Below, in pieces: positions 17,452-26,129 of a stretch of 64,000 bases of DNA (the first letter of the stretch is position 1; the number at the start of each line of letters is the position of its first letter). Source of the DNA: Acinetobacter halotolerans (GTDB lineage Bacteria > Pseudomonadota > Gammaproteobacteria > Pseudomonadales > Moraxellaceae); NCBI RefSeq assembly GCF_004208515.1, contig NZ_SGIM01000003.1, positions 310,001 through 374,000 of the forward strand, given 5' to 3'. The notes beneath the pieces are model-generated. The model was not told the DNA's origin. It saw only the letters and a program-made list of their open reading frames with translations, and did not search any database. A program made the position numbers and the translations under genes.

Positions 17452-17628
17452 TATTATCACCAAATCATTATTTTAAAGTTTTTAAAAGACATTAAACCTT
17501 GTCTTGAACCGTAAGCTTAGAAACTAAGCAATATAAAATATACAGTAACTATCTCAGAGATCAGATGCAATATTGGTACTGAGCTAAAAGTGAAAAAAAA
17601 CAATTAGTTTACACAATACAATCAAATC

Positions 17629-18867
17629 TTAATTGTGAATAAATAGCCCAGAAACCAGTTGTCCTGCTTCTATTTTAATATTGGCAGGAATACGGACCAA
17701 ACAGTTTGCCTGCATGAGATTACTCAGCATATGAGATTGCTGTTTAGCCAAACTTTGTAGTTTAAGTTGCCCGTATTCGAAGTAAGCATGCATTCTCAAA
17801 AAACGTTCACGCGCATCTGATTTGAGTTCATGCGTCAGGATGGCGCTAAACCACTCTAATGGCTGATCTTGACTTTGTAGAGCATCTAATAAAGTTTTGC
17901 CATAAATCTGCATTGCCACATATACGGCGGCTGGATTTCCCGGTAATCCGAGTAAATAACAAGGATGACCCTCACTATTTAGTGGCTTATATTCTGCAAA
18001 AAAAAGCGGTTTACCCGGTTTTTGTTTTACTTTCCAAAAAACTTGCTCAAAACCCGTTTCAAATGCACAAGGACGTACAAAGTCATAATCTCCAACTGAA
18101 ACACCGCCAGTGGTAATAATCACATCATACTGTTGTTTCAACTGTTCAAAGCAGTGTCTGACTTGTTCTGCTTCATCAGCAATATGCAAAATCTCCACAT
18201 CTAGCCCATAATCATTGAACCATGCTTTCAACAATGGACCATTAGCATCGAAAACTTTACCTGCTTGTAAATCCGCAGGCGTTTCCGCAACTTCATCACC
18301 TGTAACCACAACGGCAACTTTGGGCACACTAAACACATCGATGGTTTGTACGCCAGCCATACTCAGCGCAGCAAGTGCACCACTATTAATTTTCTGCCCA
18401 ACATCAGCCAATTGTTGGCCAACTTGGATTTCTTCACCAGTAAATCGAATATCTGCCTCTGGTTTGATATGTTCAGCTAAGCGGATGTTAGCATCAGACT
18501 CAACAATGACGATTTCCTGTCGTGCGACATGTGTTGTACCTTCAGGAATTTTCCCACCGGTAAAGATCCGAATCGCTTGCCCTTGTTCCAAAGGACAATC
18601 CGATACACTTCCTGCTTTGATTTCGCCTTTCAGGTCAAAGCGAGCATCTTGCAGATGCTCAAGCATGGTATTCAATGCATAGCCATCGACTGCACTTTGA
18701 GAAAAGTTTGGTAAATTTACATTTGAATAAACCGCTTCAGCCAAATAACGATTAAGACACTGCCCTAAAGGCAATGTCTCTGTCGCAAGTACTTGAGGTC
18801 GTGTTTGAATCAGTTGTAATGCTTCATCAATACTGATTAAACCTTTTTCAGCACCACATCCTGACAT
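17629..18867 (-). CDS. moeA: Molybdopterin molybdotransferase MoeA
   Basis: MoeA inserts molybdate into adenylated molybdopterin, the last common step of molybdenum cofactor synthesis. The 412 residues show LPNFSQSAVDGYAL near the start, VVVTGDEV, TTGGVSVGDYDFV and GLPGNPAAVYV, all typical of MoeA. Its ATG overlaps the stop of the upstream moaC-moaB fusion by one base (TAATG), so the two are translationally coupled. It is the last gene of the leftward cluster. Confidence 0.95.
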   Translation of the reverse strand: MSGCGAEKGLISIDEALQLIQTRPQVLATETLPLGQCLNRYLAEAVYSNVNLPNFSQSAVDGYALNTMLEHLQDARFDLKGEIKAGSVSDCPLEQGQAIRIFTGGKIPEGTTHVARQEIVIVESDANIRLAEHIKPEADIRFTGEEIQVGQQLADVGQKINSGALAALSMAGVQTIDVFSVPKVAVVVTGDEVAETPADLQAGKVFDANGPLLKAWFNDYGLDVEILHIADEAEQVRHCFEQLKQQYDVIITTGGVSVGDYDFVRPCAFETGFEQVFWKVKQKPGKPLFFAEYKPLNSEGHPCYLLGLPGNPAAVYVAMQIYGKTLLDALQSQDQPLEWFSAILTHELKSDARERFLRMHAYFEYGQLKLQSLAKQQSHMLSNLMQANCLVRIPANIKIEAGQLVSGLFIHN

Positions 18868-19790
18868 TATTCATATCCTCCTGGATGAGGTAAGTCACGG
18901 CATACATCAAAAATATGAACTAAGGCTGGTAAAATCGCGGCCATCGACTCACTTGCACCACCGCGACTACCCGGTAAAGTCACCACCAAAGAACGATCAA
19001 TAAAACCAGCAACACCACGAGACATCGCAGCATAAGGGGTACGTCTTTGACCAAATGCGCGAGAAGCTTCCATTAAACCATCTAATTTACGTTCCATGAG
19101 AGGTTCAAGCGTATCGACGGTAATATCACGCTTACTAATACCTGTCCCACCTACCGTCATAATGCATGCATATGACTTAGTCAGTTCTAAAACCAAATCT
19201 TTCAACTGATCTGGTTCATCAGCTAAGATTTGATAATGAATCGGATCAAATCCAGCTTCAGTCAAAGTATCAACCACGGATTTACCCGCAGTATCAGGTT
19301 TACGCCCTGCTGCAACCGTGTCAGAAAGAACAATCACAGCAGCAGAAACTGGCTGACGCAAGGTACGTTTAAAATGAGACTTACCACCTTTTTTCTTCAG
19401 CAATTTACACTGATCTAAACAAAGTTCGTCAGGCTCACAATGTGGTTTTAACATATCGTAAATGGTCAACCCAGCTAAACTCGCAGCGGTTAAGGCCTCC
19501 ATTTCCACACCAGTTGGTCCAATGGTTTCAACTGTGGTCAGAATCACCACGTGATCCTCTTTTAAATCATAATCAACATCAGCACGATAGATCGGTAAAG
19601 GATGACACAGTGGAATCAGCTCATCTGTGCGTTTCGCCGCCAAAATACCTGCAATGCGAGCTGTTTTTAAAGCATCACCTTTTTCGGTATTTCCATCTCG
19701 CAGTAACTGAATACAATGTGGTGGTGCGTATAAAATTGCTTGTGCTTCTGCAACACGATAACTTTCGGGCTTCATCCCAACATTTTTCAT
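18867..19790 (-). CDS. moaCB: Bifunctional MoaC-MoaB fusion protein
   Basis: Two Moco enzymes lie in one 307-residue chain. Residues 1 to about 140 are MoaC, cyclic pyranopterin monophosphate synthase (KTARIAGILAAKRTDELIPL, CHPLPI, EMEALTAASLAGLTIYDM). From about residue 147 it is a MoaB/Mog-type domain (AAVIVLSDTVAAGRKPDTAG, TVGGTGISKRD, VVTLPGSRGGA), which adenylates molybdopterin or supports that step. A lysine-rich linker (CKLLKKKGGKSHFKR) joins them. The fusion couples an early and a late step. No separate moaC or moaB is seen in the cluster. Confidence 0.93.
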   Translation of the reverse strand: MKNVGMKPESYRVAEAQAILYAPPHCIQLLRDGNTEKGDALKTARIAGILAAKRTDELIPLCHPLPIYRADVDYDLKEDHVVILTTVETIGPTGVEMEALTAASLAGLTIYDMLKPHCEPDELCLDQCKLLKKKGGKSHFKRTLRQPVSAAVIVLSDTVAAGRKPDTAGKSVVDTLTEAGFDPIHYQILADEPDQLKDLVLELTKSYACIMTVGGTGISKRDITVDTLEPLMERKLDGLMEASRAFGQRRTPYAAMSRGVAGFIDRSLVVTLPGSRGGASESMAAILPALVHIFDVCRDLPHPGGYE

Positions 19791-19843
19791 TCATTTTACC
19801 TGTTAAATTCTATACCAGACGGATTCTTGCCGACTTCTAATCC

Positions 19844-20335
19844 TTAATCATGCGAACAATGTTCATGGGTATGAACATGAGGGTGAGTCTCAACTTCAAC
19901 CGCATCTTTGCGAATACAGCAGCCCTCAACATATTGGCTGGTGCCATCCATAAAGAATTCCTCTTTCCAAATCGGCACTTCATGCTTGACCCGTTCCACT
20001 GCTTCTTCGCAAGCCTGAAAAGCTTCACGGCGATGAGCAGCATAAGCAATCGCAATAATCGCGGTTTCGCTGACATCCAAATAGCCAATACGATGCATGA
20101 CACGAACATAAGACACTTGATATTTGTCTTGTATTTCTTGTTCGATTTGACGAATCATTTTTTCAGCAACTGGGGTATAAGCTGTGTATTTTAAGGCTTT
20201 GACCGCTTTTCCTTCGTGATGGTTACGCACTGTACCAATAAAAATATCAATGCCCCCACATTCAGGAAAGCTTTGAATTGGATCAAAACAATCTAAACCT
20301 AAAGCTTGATCCTGAACCCTAGCAAATTCACGCAT
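19844..20335 (-). CDS. moaE: Molybdopterin synthase catalytic subunit
   Basis: MoaE converts cyclic pyranopterin monophosphate to molybdopterin using two MoaD thiocarboxylates. The 163 residues include GGIDIFIGTVRNHHEG, KALKYTAYTPVAEK and the lysine-bearing PIWKEEFFMDG. The tail is histidine-rich (HPHVHTHEHCSHD), perhaps metal-binding, and longer than in enteric MoaE. The open frame extends 33 codons upstream into moaD, but the ATG at 20335 is right, because the GGAGG that encodes the last residues of MoaD serves as its ribosome site. Confidence 0.95.
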   Translation of the reverse strand: MREFARVQDQALGLDCFDPIQSFPECGGIDIFIGTVRNHHEGKAVKALKYTAYTPVAEKMIRQIEQEIQDKYQVSYVRVMHRIGYLDVSETAIIAIAYAAHRREAFQACEEAVERVKHEVPIWKEEFFMDGTSQYVEGCCIRKDAVEVETHPHVHTHEHCSHD

Positions 20336-20337
20336 TT

Positions 20338-20589
20338 TTATCCTCCGGCTACTGGCGATAACAACACCAATGTACACGATGAAGCCAGTGCTGTTTGTCG
20401 AGTTATGATGTCCTCCCCAATTGCACAAGCACACTTTTCCATCGCAGTTGCAGACTCAGGATACTGCGTCACTAGATGGGACAGCACATCTTGAACCAAC
20501 TGGCCAGCAGCAAACTCAAATGCAAGTGATTTTGGCAACAATCGTTCTATAGCACCAAAGGCTTCTATTTTAATTTCAATGGTTTGCAT
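20338..20589 (-). CDS. moaD: Molybdopterin synthase sulfur carrier subunit
   Basis: A ubiquitin-like 83-residue sulfur carrier. The C-terminal Pro-Val-Ala-Gly-Gly ends in the diglycine that is thiocarboxylated and inserted into MoaE. The two glycine codons GGA GGA also provide the Shine-Dalgarno sequence of moaE, whose start is two bases past the stop. The moaA stop lies 27 bases upstream. Confidence 0.92.
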   Translation of the reverse strand: MQTIEIKIEAFGAIERLLPKSLAFEFAAGQLVQDVLSHLVTQYPESATAMEKCACAIGEDIITRQTALASSCTLVLLSPVAGG

Positions 20590-20616
20590 TTCTTCTCCAG
20601 ACCATTTTTTCCTAAA

Positions 20617-21645
20617 CTACCCACCCAACATGTGCATACTTATTTTACGCGCTTGTTGGTGTTGAATTGCGTGATAGCCTTGCGCTTTGCGCCAAATATA
20701 AGGTTTTACCTGCATATCAAGCTCATTAAAATCAGATATTTGTTTTATTTTCTGTTCTCTAAGTATATTCAACAAATACGGTTTAATATTTAGCCCTTGC
20801 TGAGCGAACAGGCAATTGTAGAGCTCACCTTGTGCAGTCAGTCGAATTCGATCACATTCACCGCAAAATGAATGGGTAATCGTTGAAATTATGCCGATAC
20901 GATACTGTCCATCGAGTTGATACTGACGAGCAGGTTCATGCTGTTGTTGGATGAGCTGAATATCATAATGCGGTTTGAGTTGTTCTAAAATTTCCGCCTC
21001 ACTAACAACCGCCTGATCGGTCCAATGCTGATCACCATCTAAAGGCATAAATTCAATAAATCGTAATTGAATATTGTGATGTTTAGCCCATTTCACCATC
21101 GGTAAGATTTGGTCATCATTCTGACCTTTCATCAATACACAATTGATTTTAAATGGCAGCCCTGATTTTTTTGCCGCATCGATACCGTTTAAAACAGGAG
21201 CCAGCTCTTTCTTCGTGAGGCTTTTAAATTGTTCGGCATCTAAACTATCAAGGCTAATATTTAGGTCATCCAAACCTGCCTGCTTAAGCTGCTCAGCATA
21301 TTTAACTAAGTAGTGAGCATTGGTCGTCATTGAAATTCGCTTCAAACCCAGTGCTCTTAAAGCTTGCAAATCACGGATAAAGTGAACCACACCTTGACGC
21401 ATTAAAGGTTCACCACCTGTAATACGAATATTTTCAATGCCTTGTTTAACCATATATTGGCAGAATATCAATAAGGCTTCAAAACTCAGCAAATCTTGTT
21501 TTTTCATCCATTCAGGATGTTCAGGCATACAATAAATACATTTGAAGTTGCAACGATCCGTCACGGAAATCCGCAACTTTCGTTTCATACGACCATATTG
21601 ATCCTTTAAGATCGGTACAGTCATGTTGGCTATCTCATGCTTCAT
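20617..21645 (-). CDS. moaA: GTP 3',8-cyclase MoaA
   Basis: The radical-SAM enzyme that starts Moco synthesis from GTP. It has the N-terminal CNFKCIYC cluster motif (C32, C36, C39 from the ATG at 21645), RITGGEPLMR, a C-terminal second cluster in FCGECDRIRLTAQGELYNC, and the required terminal Gly-Gly. Start choice is uncertain: a GTG at 21654, ATG at 21645 or ATG at 21624 are in frame, none with a strong ribosome site. About 280 bases separate it from the upstream oxidoreductase gene. Confidence 0.95.
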   Translation of the reverse strand: MKHEIANMTVPILKDQYGRMKRKLRISVTDRCNFKCIYCMPEHPEWMKKQDLLSFEALLIFCQYMVKQGIENIRITGGEPLMRQGVVHFIRDLQALRALGLKRISMTTNAHYLVKYAEQLKQAGLDDLNISLDSLDAEQFKSLTKKELAPVLNGIDAAKKSGLPFKINCVLMKGQNDDQILPMVKWAKHHNIQLRFIEFMPLDGDQHWTDQAVVSEAEILEQLKPHYDIQLIQQQHEPARQYQLDGQYRIGIISTITHSFCGECDRIRLTAQGELYNCLFAQQGLNIKPYLLNILREQKIKQISDFNELDMQVKPYIWRKAQGYHAIQHQQARKISMHMLGG

Positions 21646-21737
21646 TATATGCACTCATATTGTGAATCTTCTCACTACTTTTAGCACAAACTCTGTGCAT
21701 CCTTATTGGACTAACCCTAATGAGTCGATTTTATTAC

Positions 21738-21772
21738 AGCAATAATTATTCCAATCTATAACCATTATTGCT
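21738..21772. repeat. Inverted repeat in the moaA leader region
   Basis: AGCAATAAT (21738-21746) and ATTATTGCT (21764-21772) are perfect nine-base arms with a 17-base spacer, about 95-130 bases upstream of the moaA start. It could be a regulator site or RNA hairpin. It does not resemble the ModE box or the Moco RNA motif. Confidence 0.4.
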
Positions 21773-21925
21773 TATTGTGTTGCTTATTTATGCAAACAAG
21801 TGACTTTTACTTACTATAAACAACCATTAATCATGTTGTGGTTCATTATCATCAAAATAACTCCGCACCATTTTCTATCACTTGTCTATAAAAATGATTG
21901 AATTTAGTGCGGCAGTCTGATTACT

Positions 21926-24211
21926 TTATAAAGCCAGTACTCGTTCCAACCGCACAGGTACATACTTATGATATGGTGTCTTGGACAAAGGATCACAATG
22001 CTGCGTTGAAGTCAGCAGATTCAATTGTGGCCCAATCGGTTTACCTCCACGATAACGTAAACCATAACCATGTGGTAATGACACTACACCTTTACGCATC
22101 CCCTCATCAAGCTCGACGGTGACTTGAATCTGCCCATGTTCAGAAATACATTGAAGGTGATGGCCATTTTCCACTTCTAACCTTGATGCATCTTCAGGAT
22201 TCATTCTCAAACGTCCTTCCGCATCAACTTTACGCCATGCTGGATCACGATAGATTTGATTGGCGTTATAGCTGCGACGTTCACCAGCCAATAGAATAAA
22301 TGGATAATCTCCTGTGAATGCCAATGACTGCTGATTTAATTGTGCCAACTCAACAAACATTTCAGGAATGGCTAAGCGAATTTTCTTATCTTTATAAGCA
22401 ATCAAATTCCATACATCCCTGTACTCATGTTGTGATAAGACTACACCTGAACGTTGTTCTAATATGGTTTGGAATAATTTAACCCCTAGGTTAAGACGAT
22501 TACCTTCATAACCAGCTCGCTTCACAGCTTTATAATGTTGAGCCGCATACTGCATGCTTAAGGGCAACAACAACGCAGTTGAAGCAGCATCATTTGGCAA
22601 AGTCTTGCCCAAAGTGCGATACACAATAGAGGCAGCAAATGGAATCAACTTTCTATTTCTCGCAAAGCTCGCGCCAAGTGCAGCAAAATAGGCCAAATAA
22701 GCTGTATTTGCAGAAGCTTTTTCCGCGATTTTACTCAAAATAGGAAATGTCTTAGGCATCACCTGCATTGCTTCGAGCAAGCGAGTGTAAATTTCTGCTT
22801 CGGGTAATGTATTCCCTTTTGCTTGGAAAAGTGGATGACGTAAATGGAACCCATTTTTAGGAAATTCCAAATTAAAACCAGTAAATTCCCATTTCTCAAA
22901 CTGAGTATGTGCAGGCAAAATATAATGTGCCAAACGTGCAGTTTCAGTCATCGCCACATCTACAACAACTAAGAGATCAAGCGATTGAAAAGCCTGTTCA
23001 TAGGCTGAAGTATCAGCATATGTAAGTAAAGGATTACAACTATCGACAAATACAGCACGAACGCGTTTTTCACCGCCTTTTAAGATTTCGTCAGGTAAAA
23101 TATTAGGTGGAAAAAAACCCGAAATCGGAAACATTTTATGATGAACTGTACGTCGATATTTAGGGTTTCGCTCATCAGTATTTGTCAGAATTGGAATAAA
23201 CATGGTATGCAAATTATTGGTACCTTGTTGACCAAAATGTCCTGCTAATAAGTATAAAAGTTTCTCTAAATAGCCATTTAGCGTTGTATTTAACGTATGT
23301 TGGATACCTAAATCAATTCGTACACAAGCACTTTTTGCTTTGGCGAAATCGCGAACAATTTGATAAATCAGCTCAATTGGAACATCTGCTTTTTGAATGT
23401 ATTCTTCCACAGGGATGTTAAGGAAGGCCTGCTTAACTTGTTCAAATCCATGGGTATGTTGTTGAATAAACTGTTGGTCATACAAGTTTTCACGCAGCAT
23501 GATTGCGATCATCGCTGACATCAGGTATGCATCTGTTCCTGGTTTTAATTGAACATGAATATCTGCTTGTTTGGCGGTTTCTGTAACACGTGGATCAAAA
23601 ACCACCATAGTCCGATTAGGATCTTTTTTTATGTGTTTTAAGGTATCTCTGGCATTGGGGATACCATGCGCTTGAAATGGATTAGTTCCAATAAACAAAA
23701 CATAATCAGCATGTTCAACATCTTCTGTGGTATGACAAGCTTGGCTTCCAAACAAACGTCCATTAACCCAAAAATCTCCCGTCTTTTCCTGTGCCAAAGA
23801 GTTATAGGCATAAAAACTTTTCATGGCGTACAACAGCTGGCGACCATAGGCTGCGCCTAAGTGATTACCCTGTCCACCACCACCAACGGAAGCAAATGCA
23901 GTTCCGCCATAGGTATTACGGATCTGTACCAGTTGATCAGCGATCTCCTGAATCGCCTGCTCCCAACTCACTTCCTTAAATGAACCATCCGCCTGACGTT
24001 TTAATGGAGAGGTTAAACGATCTGCATGTTTTTGATAATGCTGTAATCGTGCTGCCTTTTGACAAATATAACCTTGAGAAAATGGATGTTGATCGTCACC
24101 TTTGATTTTCTTAAATTGGTTATTTTCGATTTCAACACTGAGCCCACAATTTCGTGAACATAGAATGCATGCCGTGACGTCTTGTCTAGAAGCTGTAGAG
24201 CTTATTGTCAT
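21926..24211 (-). CDS. Molybdopterin-dependent oxidoreductase with one 4Fe-4S cluster
   Basis: A 761-residue protein of the DMSO reductase/formate dehydrogenase superfamily. The N-terminal domain binds a 4Fe-4S cluster with C15, C18, C22 and C50 (CILCSRNCG ... YIC). FGSQACHTTED near residue 159 is at the place of the molybdenum-ligand cysteine. DYVLFIGTNPFQAHG and the C-terminal molybdopterin dinucleotide domain (ERRSYNANQIYRDPAW) follow. There is no Tat signal, so it should be cytosolic. No partner electron-transfer subunit is adjacent. A MaoC-like gene lies 21 bases upstream. Substrate unknown. Confidence 0.88.
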   Translation of the reverse strand: MTISSTASRQDVTACILCSRNCGLSVEIENNQFKKIKGDDQHPFSQGYICQKAARLQHYQKHADRLTSPLKRQADGSFKEVSWEQAIQEIADQLVQIRNTYGGTAFASVGGGGQGNHLGAAYGRQLLYAMKSFYAYNSLAQEKTGDFWVNGRLFGSQACHTTEDVEHADYVLFIGTNPFQAHGIPNARDTLKHIKKDPNRTMVVFDPRVTETAKQADIHVQLKPGTDAYLMSAMIAIMLRENLYDQQFIQQHTHGFEQVKQAFLNIPVEEYIQKADVPIELIYQIVRDFAKAKSACVRIDLGIQHTLNTTLNGYLEKLLYLLAGHFGQQGTNNLHTMFIPILTNTDERNPKYRRTVHHKMFPISGFFPPNILPDEILKGGEKRVRAVFVDSCNPLLTYADTSAYEQAFQSLDLLVVVDVAMTETARLAHYILPAHTQFEKWEFTGFNLEFPKNGFHLRHPLFQAKGNTLPEAEIYTRLLEAMQVMPKTFPILSKIAEKASANTAYLAYFAALGASFARNRKLIPFAASIVYRTLGKTLPNDAASTALLLPLSMQYAAQHYKAVKRAGYEGNRLNLGVKLFQTILEQRSGVVLSQHEYRDVWNLIAYKDKKIRLAIPEMFVELAQLNQQSLAFTGDYPFILLAGERRSYNANQIYRDPAWRKVDAEGRLRMNPEDASRLEVENGHHLQCISEHGQIQVTVELDEGMRKGVVSLPHGYGLRYRGGKPIGPQLNLLTSTQHCDPLSKTPYHKYVPVRLERVLAL

Positions 24212-24232
24212 TTGTATTTCACCTTATACTTA

Positions 24233-25105
24233 TTATCGGAATTGACCCATTAAACAAATTTGACCCGCCGAGCCCACAACTCGAATAAACTTTTGATCTT
24301 GATCAGAACAGATCTCAACTTGATTATGCTGTGAAGGTAATTTAACAGGCTTTAAAAATCGAACATCAATCTGTTGTATAGGTTCAGGTAACAACTCAAA
24401 ACTACGCGCGAAAACACCAAATCCATGCAACACCTTTTGTTTAAACTTTGAGAGTTTTGCCAAGAAACCGACCCAATGAATAGGATTGAAATCTCCTGTT
24501 AACAACGCAAATTTCAAACCATCATCCGTAGTTGTAGACCATTTACCCAGTATGTTCCAATTTTTATGATCGATCTTCTCCATCCGTTTAGTTTTTTGAA
24601 AATCAGGCAAAATAAATGCCATATGTAAAACAGTTTCAACCAGCTCAGGCTGATTGATCGTTCCAGTCATAATGTGAACTGAGACGCGAGCTAAGCCATT
24701 GCGCTCATCTATTTGCGAAATCTTGGCTTGAACCAATAGCTGTTCATGCCGAGGAATCTTGCCATGGATTTTAAGACTCACGCCTTGATTAATCACTTGC
24801 GTCAACGAATAACTCGTTTGTAATAAAAGTCGTGTTGCAAACGATAGTCCCCATTGAGACACCATATGCGGCGGTAAATAATCTTGATATTTTTCAGTTT
24901 GAACACCACACCATTTTATATAATGATCGACCAATTCCTGGCTTGGTGGTTCAATAACTTCAGAAATAACAGCTAAAGCCTGCCAATCTTGAACAGTTTT
25001 AGTCGTTTTAAAGTGCTGAAACCCTATTTTCCCTAGACCAACCAACGTAGCCTGATGCTCAAATAAAAATTGTAATGGGATTTGCTTATAACCAATCGCA
25101 AACAT
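24233..25105 (-). CDS. MaoC-like (hotdog) dehydratase
   Basis: The 290-residue product has a C-terminal hydratase-2 motif: FALLTGDFNPIHW (199-211, D205 and H210 as the expected catalytic pair) followed by VLHGFGVFA (225-233). The N-terminal ~170 residues form a probable second, degenerate hotdog domain. Such enzymes hydrate 2-enoyl-CoA thioesters. It is the first gene of the leftward run into the molybdoenzyme (21-base gap), which suggests a shared pathway acting on an acyl compound (inference). Confidence 0.75.
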   Translation of the reverse strand: MFAIGYKQIPLQFLFEHQATLVGLGKIGFQHFKTTKTVQDWQALAVISEVIEPPSQELVDHYIKWCGVQTEKYQDYLPPHMVSQWGLSFATRLLLQTSYSLTQVINQGVSLKIHGKIPRHEQLLVQAKISQIDERNGLARVSVHIMTGTINQPELVETVLHMAFILPDFQKTKRMEKIDHKNWNILGKWSTTTDDGLKFALLTGDFNPIHWVGFLAKLSKFKQKVLHGFGVFARSFELLPEPIQQIDVRFLKPVKLPSQHNQVEICSDQDQKFIRVVGSAGQICLMGQFR

Positions 25106-25306
25106 TTGAATCTCCTATTCCATTTATTTTTCTAACATTCTTCTGCCCTCTAAATGTTAGTTTAAACTTTCATCAATAATATTCATCTTATTTAAAACCC
25201 GTATAAGTTCCAAAATAGAACTTATTAAGTTAAAGGTCAAGGATACTCAGCGGATAAACACAAAAATCTATACAGTATTTAAGGGATATTCTTATTTTTC
25301 AGACAT

Positions 25307-25336
25307 AAAAAAGAGCACCTTAAAGTGCTCTTTTTT
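25307..25336 (-). terminator. Terminator after the nitroreductase gene
   Basis: AAGAGCACTT-type arms (GAGCAC/GTGCTC) are flanked by A and T runs, 13 bases past the stop codon on the minus strand. Confidence 0.85.
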
Positions 25337-25348
25337 GCCTAAGAAAAC

Positions 25349-25945
25349 TTAGTTAAAAGTTTTAAAACGAACGGCATCATCCATATACGTTTTTTCGCCT
25401 GCCGGAGCTTCAATTGAACCAAAGACTAATTGAGCGCGTAATTTCCAATTTGCTGGAATATCAAAAGTTTCAGCAACTTCAGCATCAATAATTGGATTGT
25501 AGTGTTGTAAAGAAGCACCTACACCGATTTCAGCCAATGCCGTCCAAGTCGCGAATTGAGCAATCGCACTTGAATGTTCAGACCATACTGGGAAGTTATC
25601 TGCGTACAATGCGAACTGCTCTTGCAAACCTTTTACAACGTCTTGATCTTCGTAAAACAGTGCTGTACCAAAACCAGCCGCAAAGCTATCAATTTTTGCA
25701 CTTGTATTTGCAAATGCATCTGCAGGAACCATTTTGCGCAAAGTTTCACGAACGATTTCCCAAAATTTGCTATGAGACTCGCCATATAGAGTAACAACAC
25801 GTGAGGTTTGTGAGTTAAATGAAGAAGGACTTTGTTTTACCGCTTCACGAATTGTTTCTTCAATGGTTGCTTGATCAACTGAAACGTTTTTACCAATTGC
25901 ATAGATTGTACGACGTGTTTTGATGCTATTTAAAAAGTTACTCAT
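25349..25945 (-). CDS. Nitroreductase-family protein
   Basis: The 198-residue FMN-type nitroreductase fold starts with the canonical TRRTIYAIGKNV and continues with AVKQSPSSFNSQTSRVV (flavin-binding segment) and ATWTALAEIGVGASLQHYN. It resembles the short Frm2/HBN1-like branch more than NfsA/B. It probably reduces quinones or nitro compounds using NAD(P)H. Monocistronic, with its own terminator. Confidence 0.85.
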   Translation of the reverse strand: MSNFLNSIKTRRTIYAIGKNVSVDQATIEETIREAVKQSPSSFNSQTSRVVTLYGESHSKFWEIVRETLRKMVPADAFANTSAKIDSFAAGFGTALFYEDQDVVKGLQEQFALYADNFPVWSEHSSAIAQFATWTALAEIGVGASLQHYNPIIDAEVAETFDIPANWKLRAQLVFGSIEAPAGEKTYMDDAVRFKTFN

Positions 25946-26075
25946 GTTGTTATTCCTACCTATACCTGAAGGGAGTTATCTTGGATTGAGGTCAGTGTAT
26001 AACGCTGCTTTTTTTAAGCATAGCCCTAAAAATACGACATATCGTTCTATTTTTGAGACATGTTTTTTATTGGTT

Positions 26076-26113
26076 AAAAAAAACTCCACTTCAATATGAC
26101 GAAATGGAGTTTT
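26076..26113 (-). terminator. Terminator after ftsY
   Basis: On the minus strand AAAACTCCA and TGGAGTTTT pair around a 16-base loop and are followed by TTTTAACC, 15 or so bases past the ftsY stop. Confidence 0.75.
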
Positions 26114-26129
26114 CTTAATCATTGATAAT

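Noticed and set aside
18215..18714. Cysteine- and serine-rich frames opposite moeA
   Set aside because: Shadow frames of moeA on the plus strand; no start signals and unlikely composition.
21646..21925. Possible Moco riboswitch upstream of moaA
   Set aside because: I searched for the conserved Moco RNA blocks and saw none; only an unrelated inverted repeat is present.
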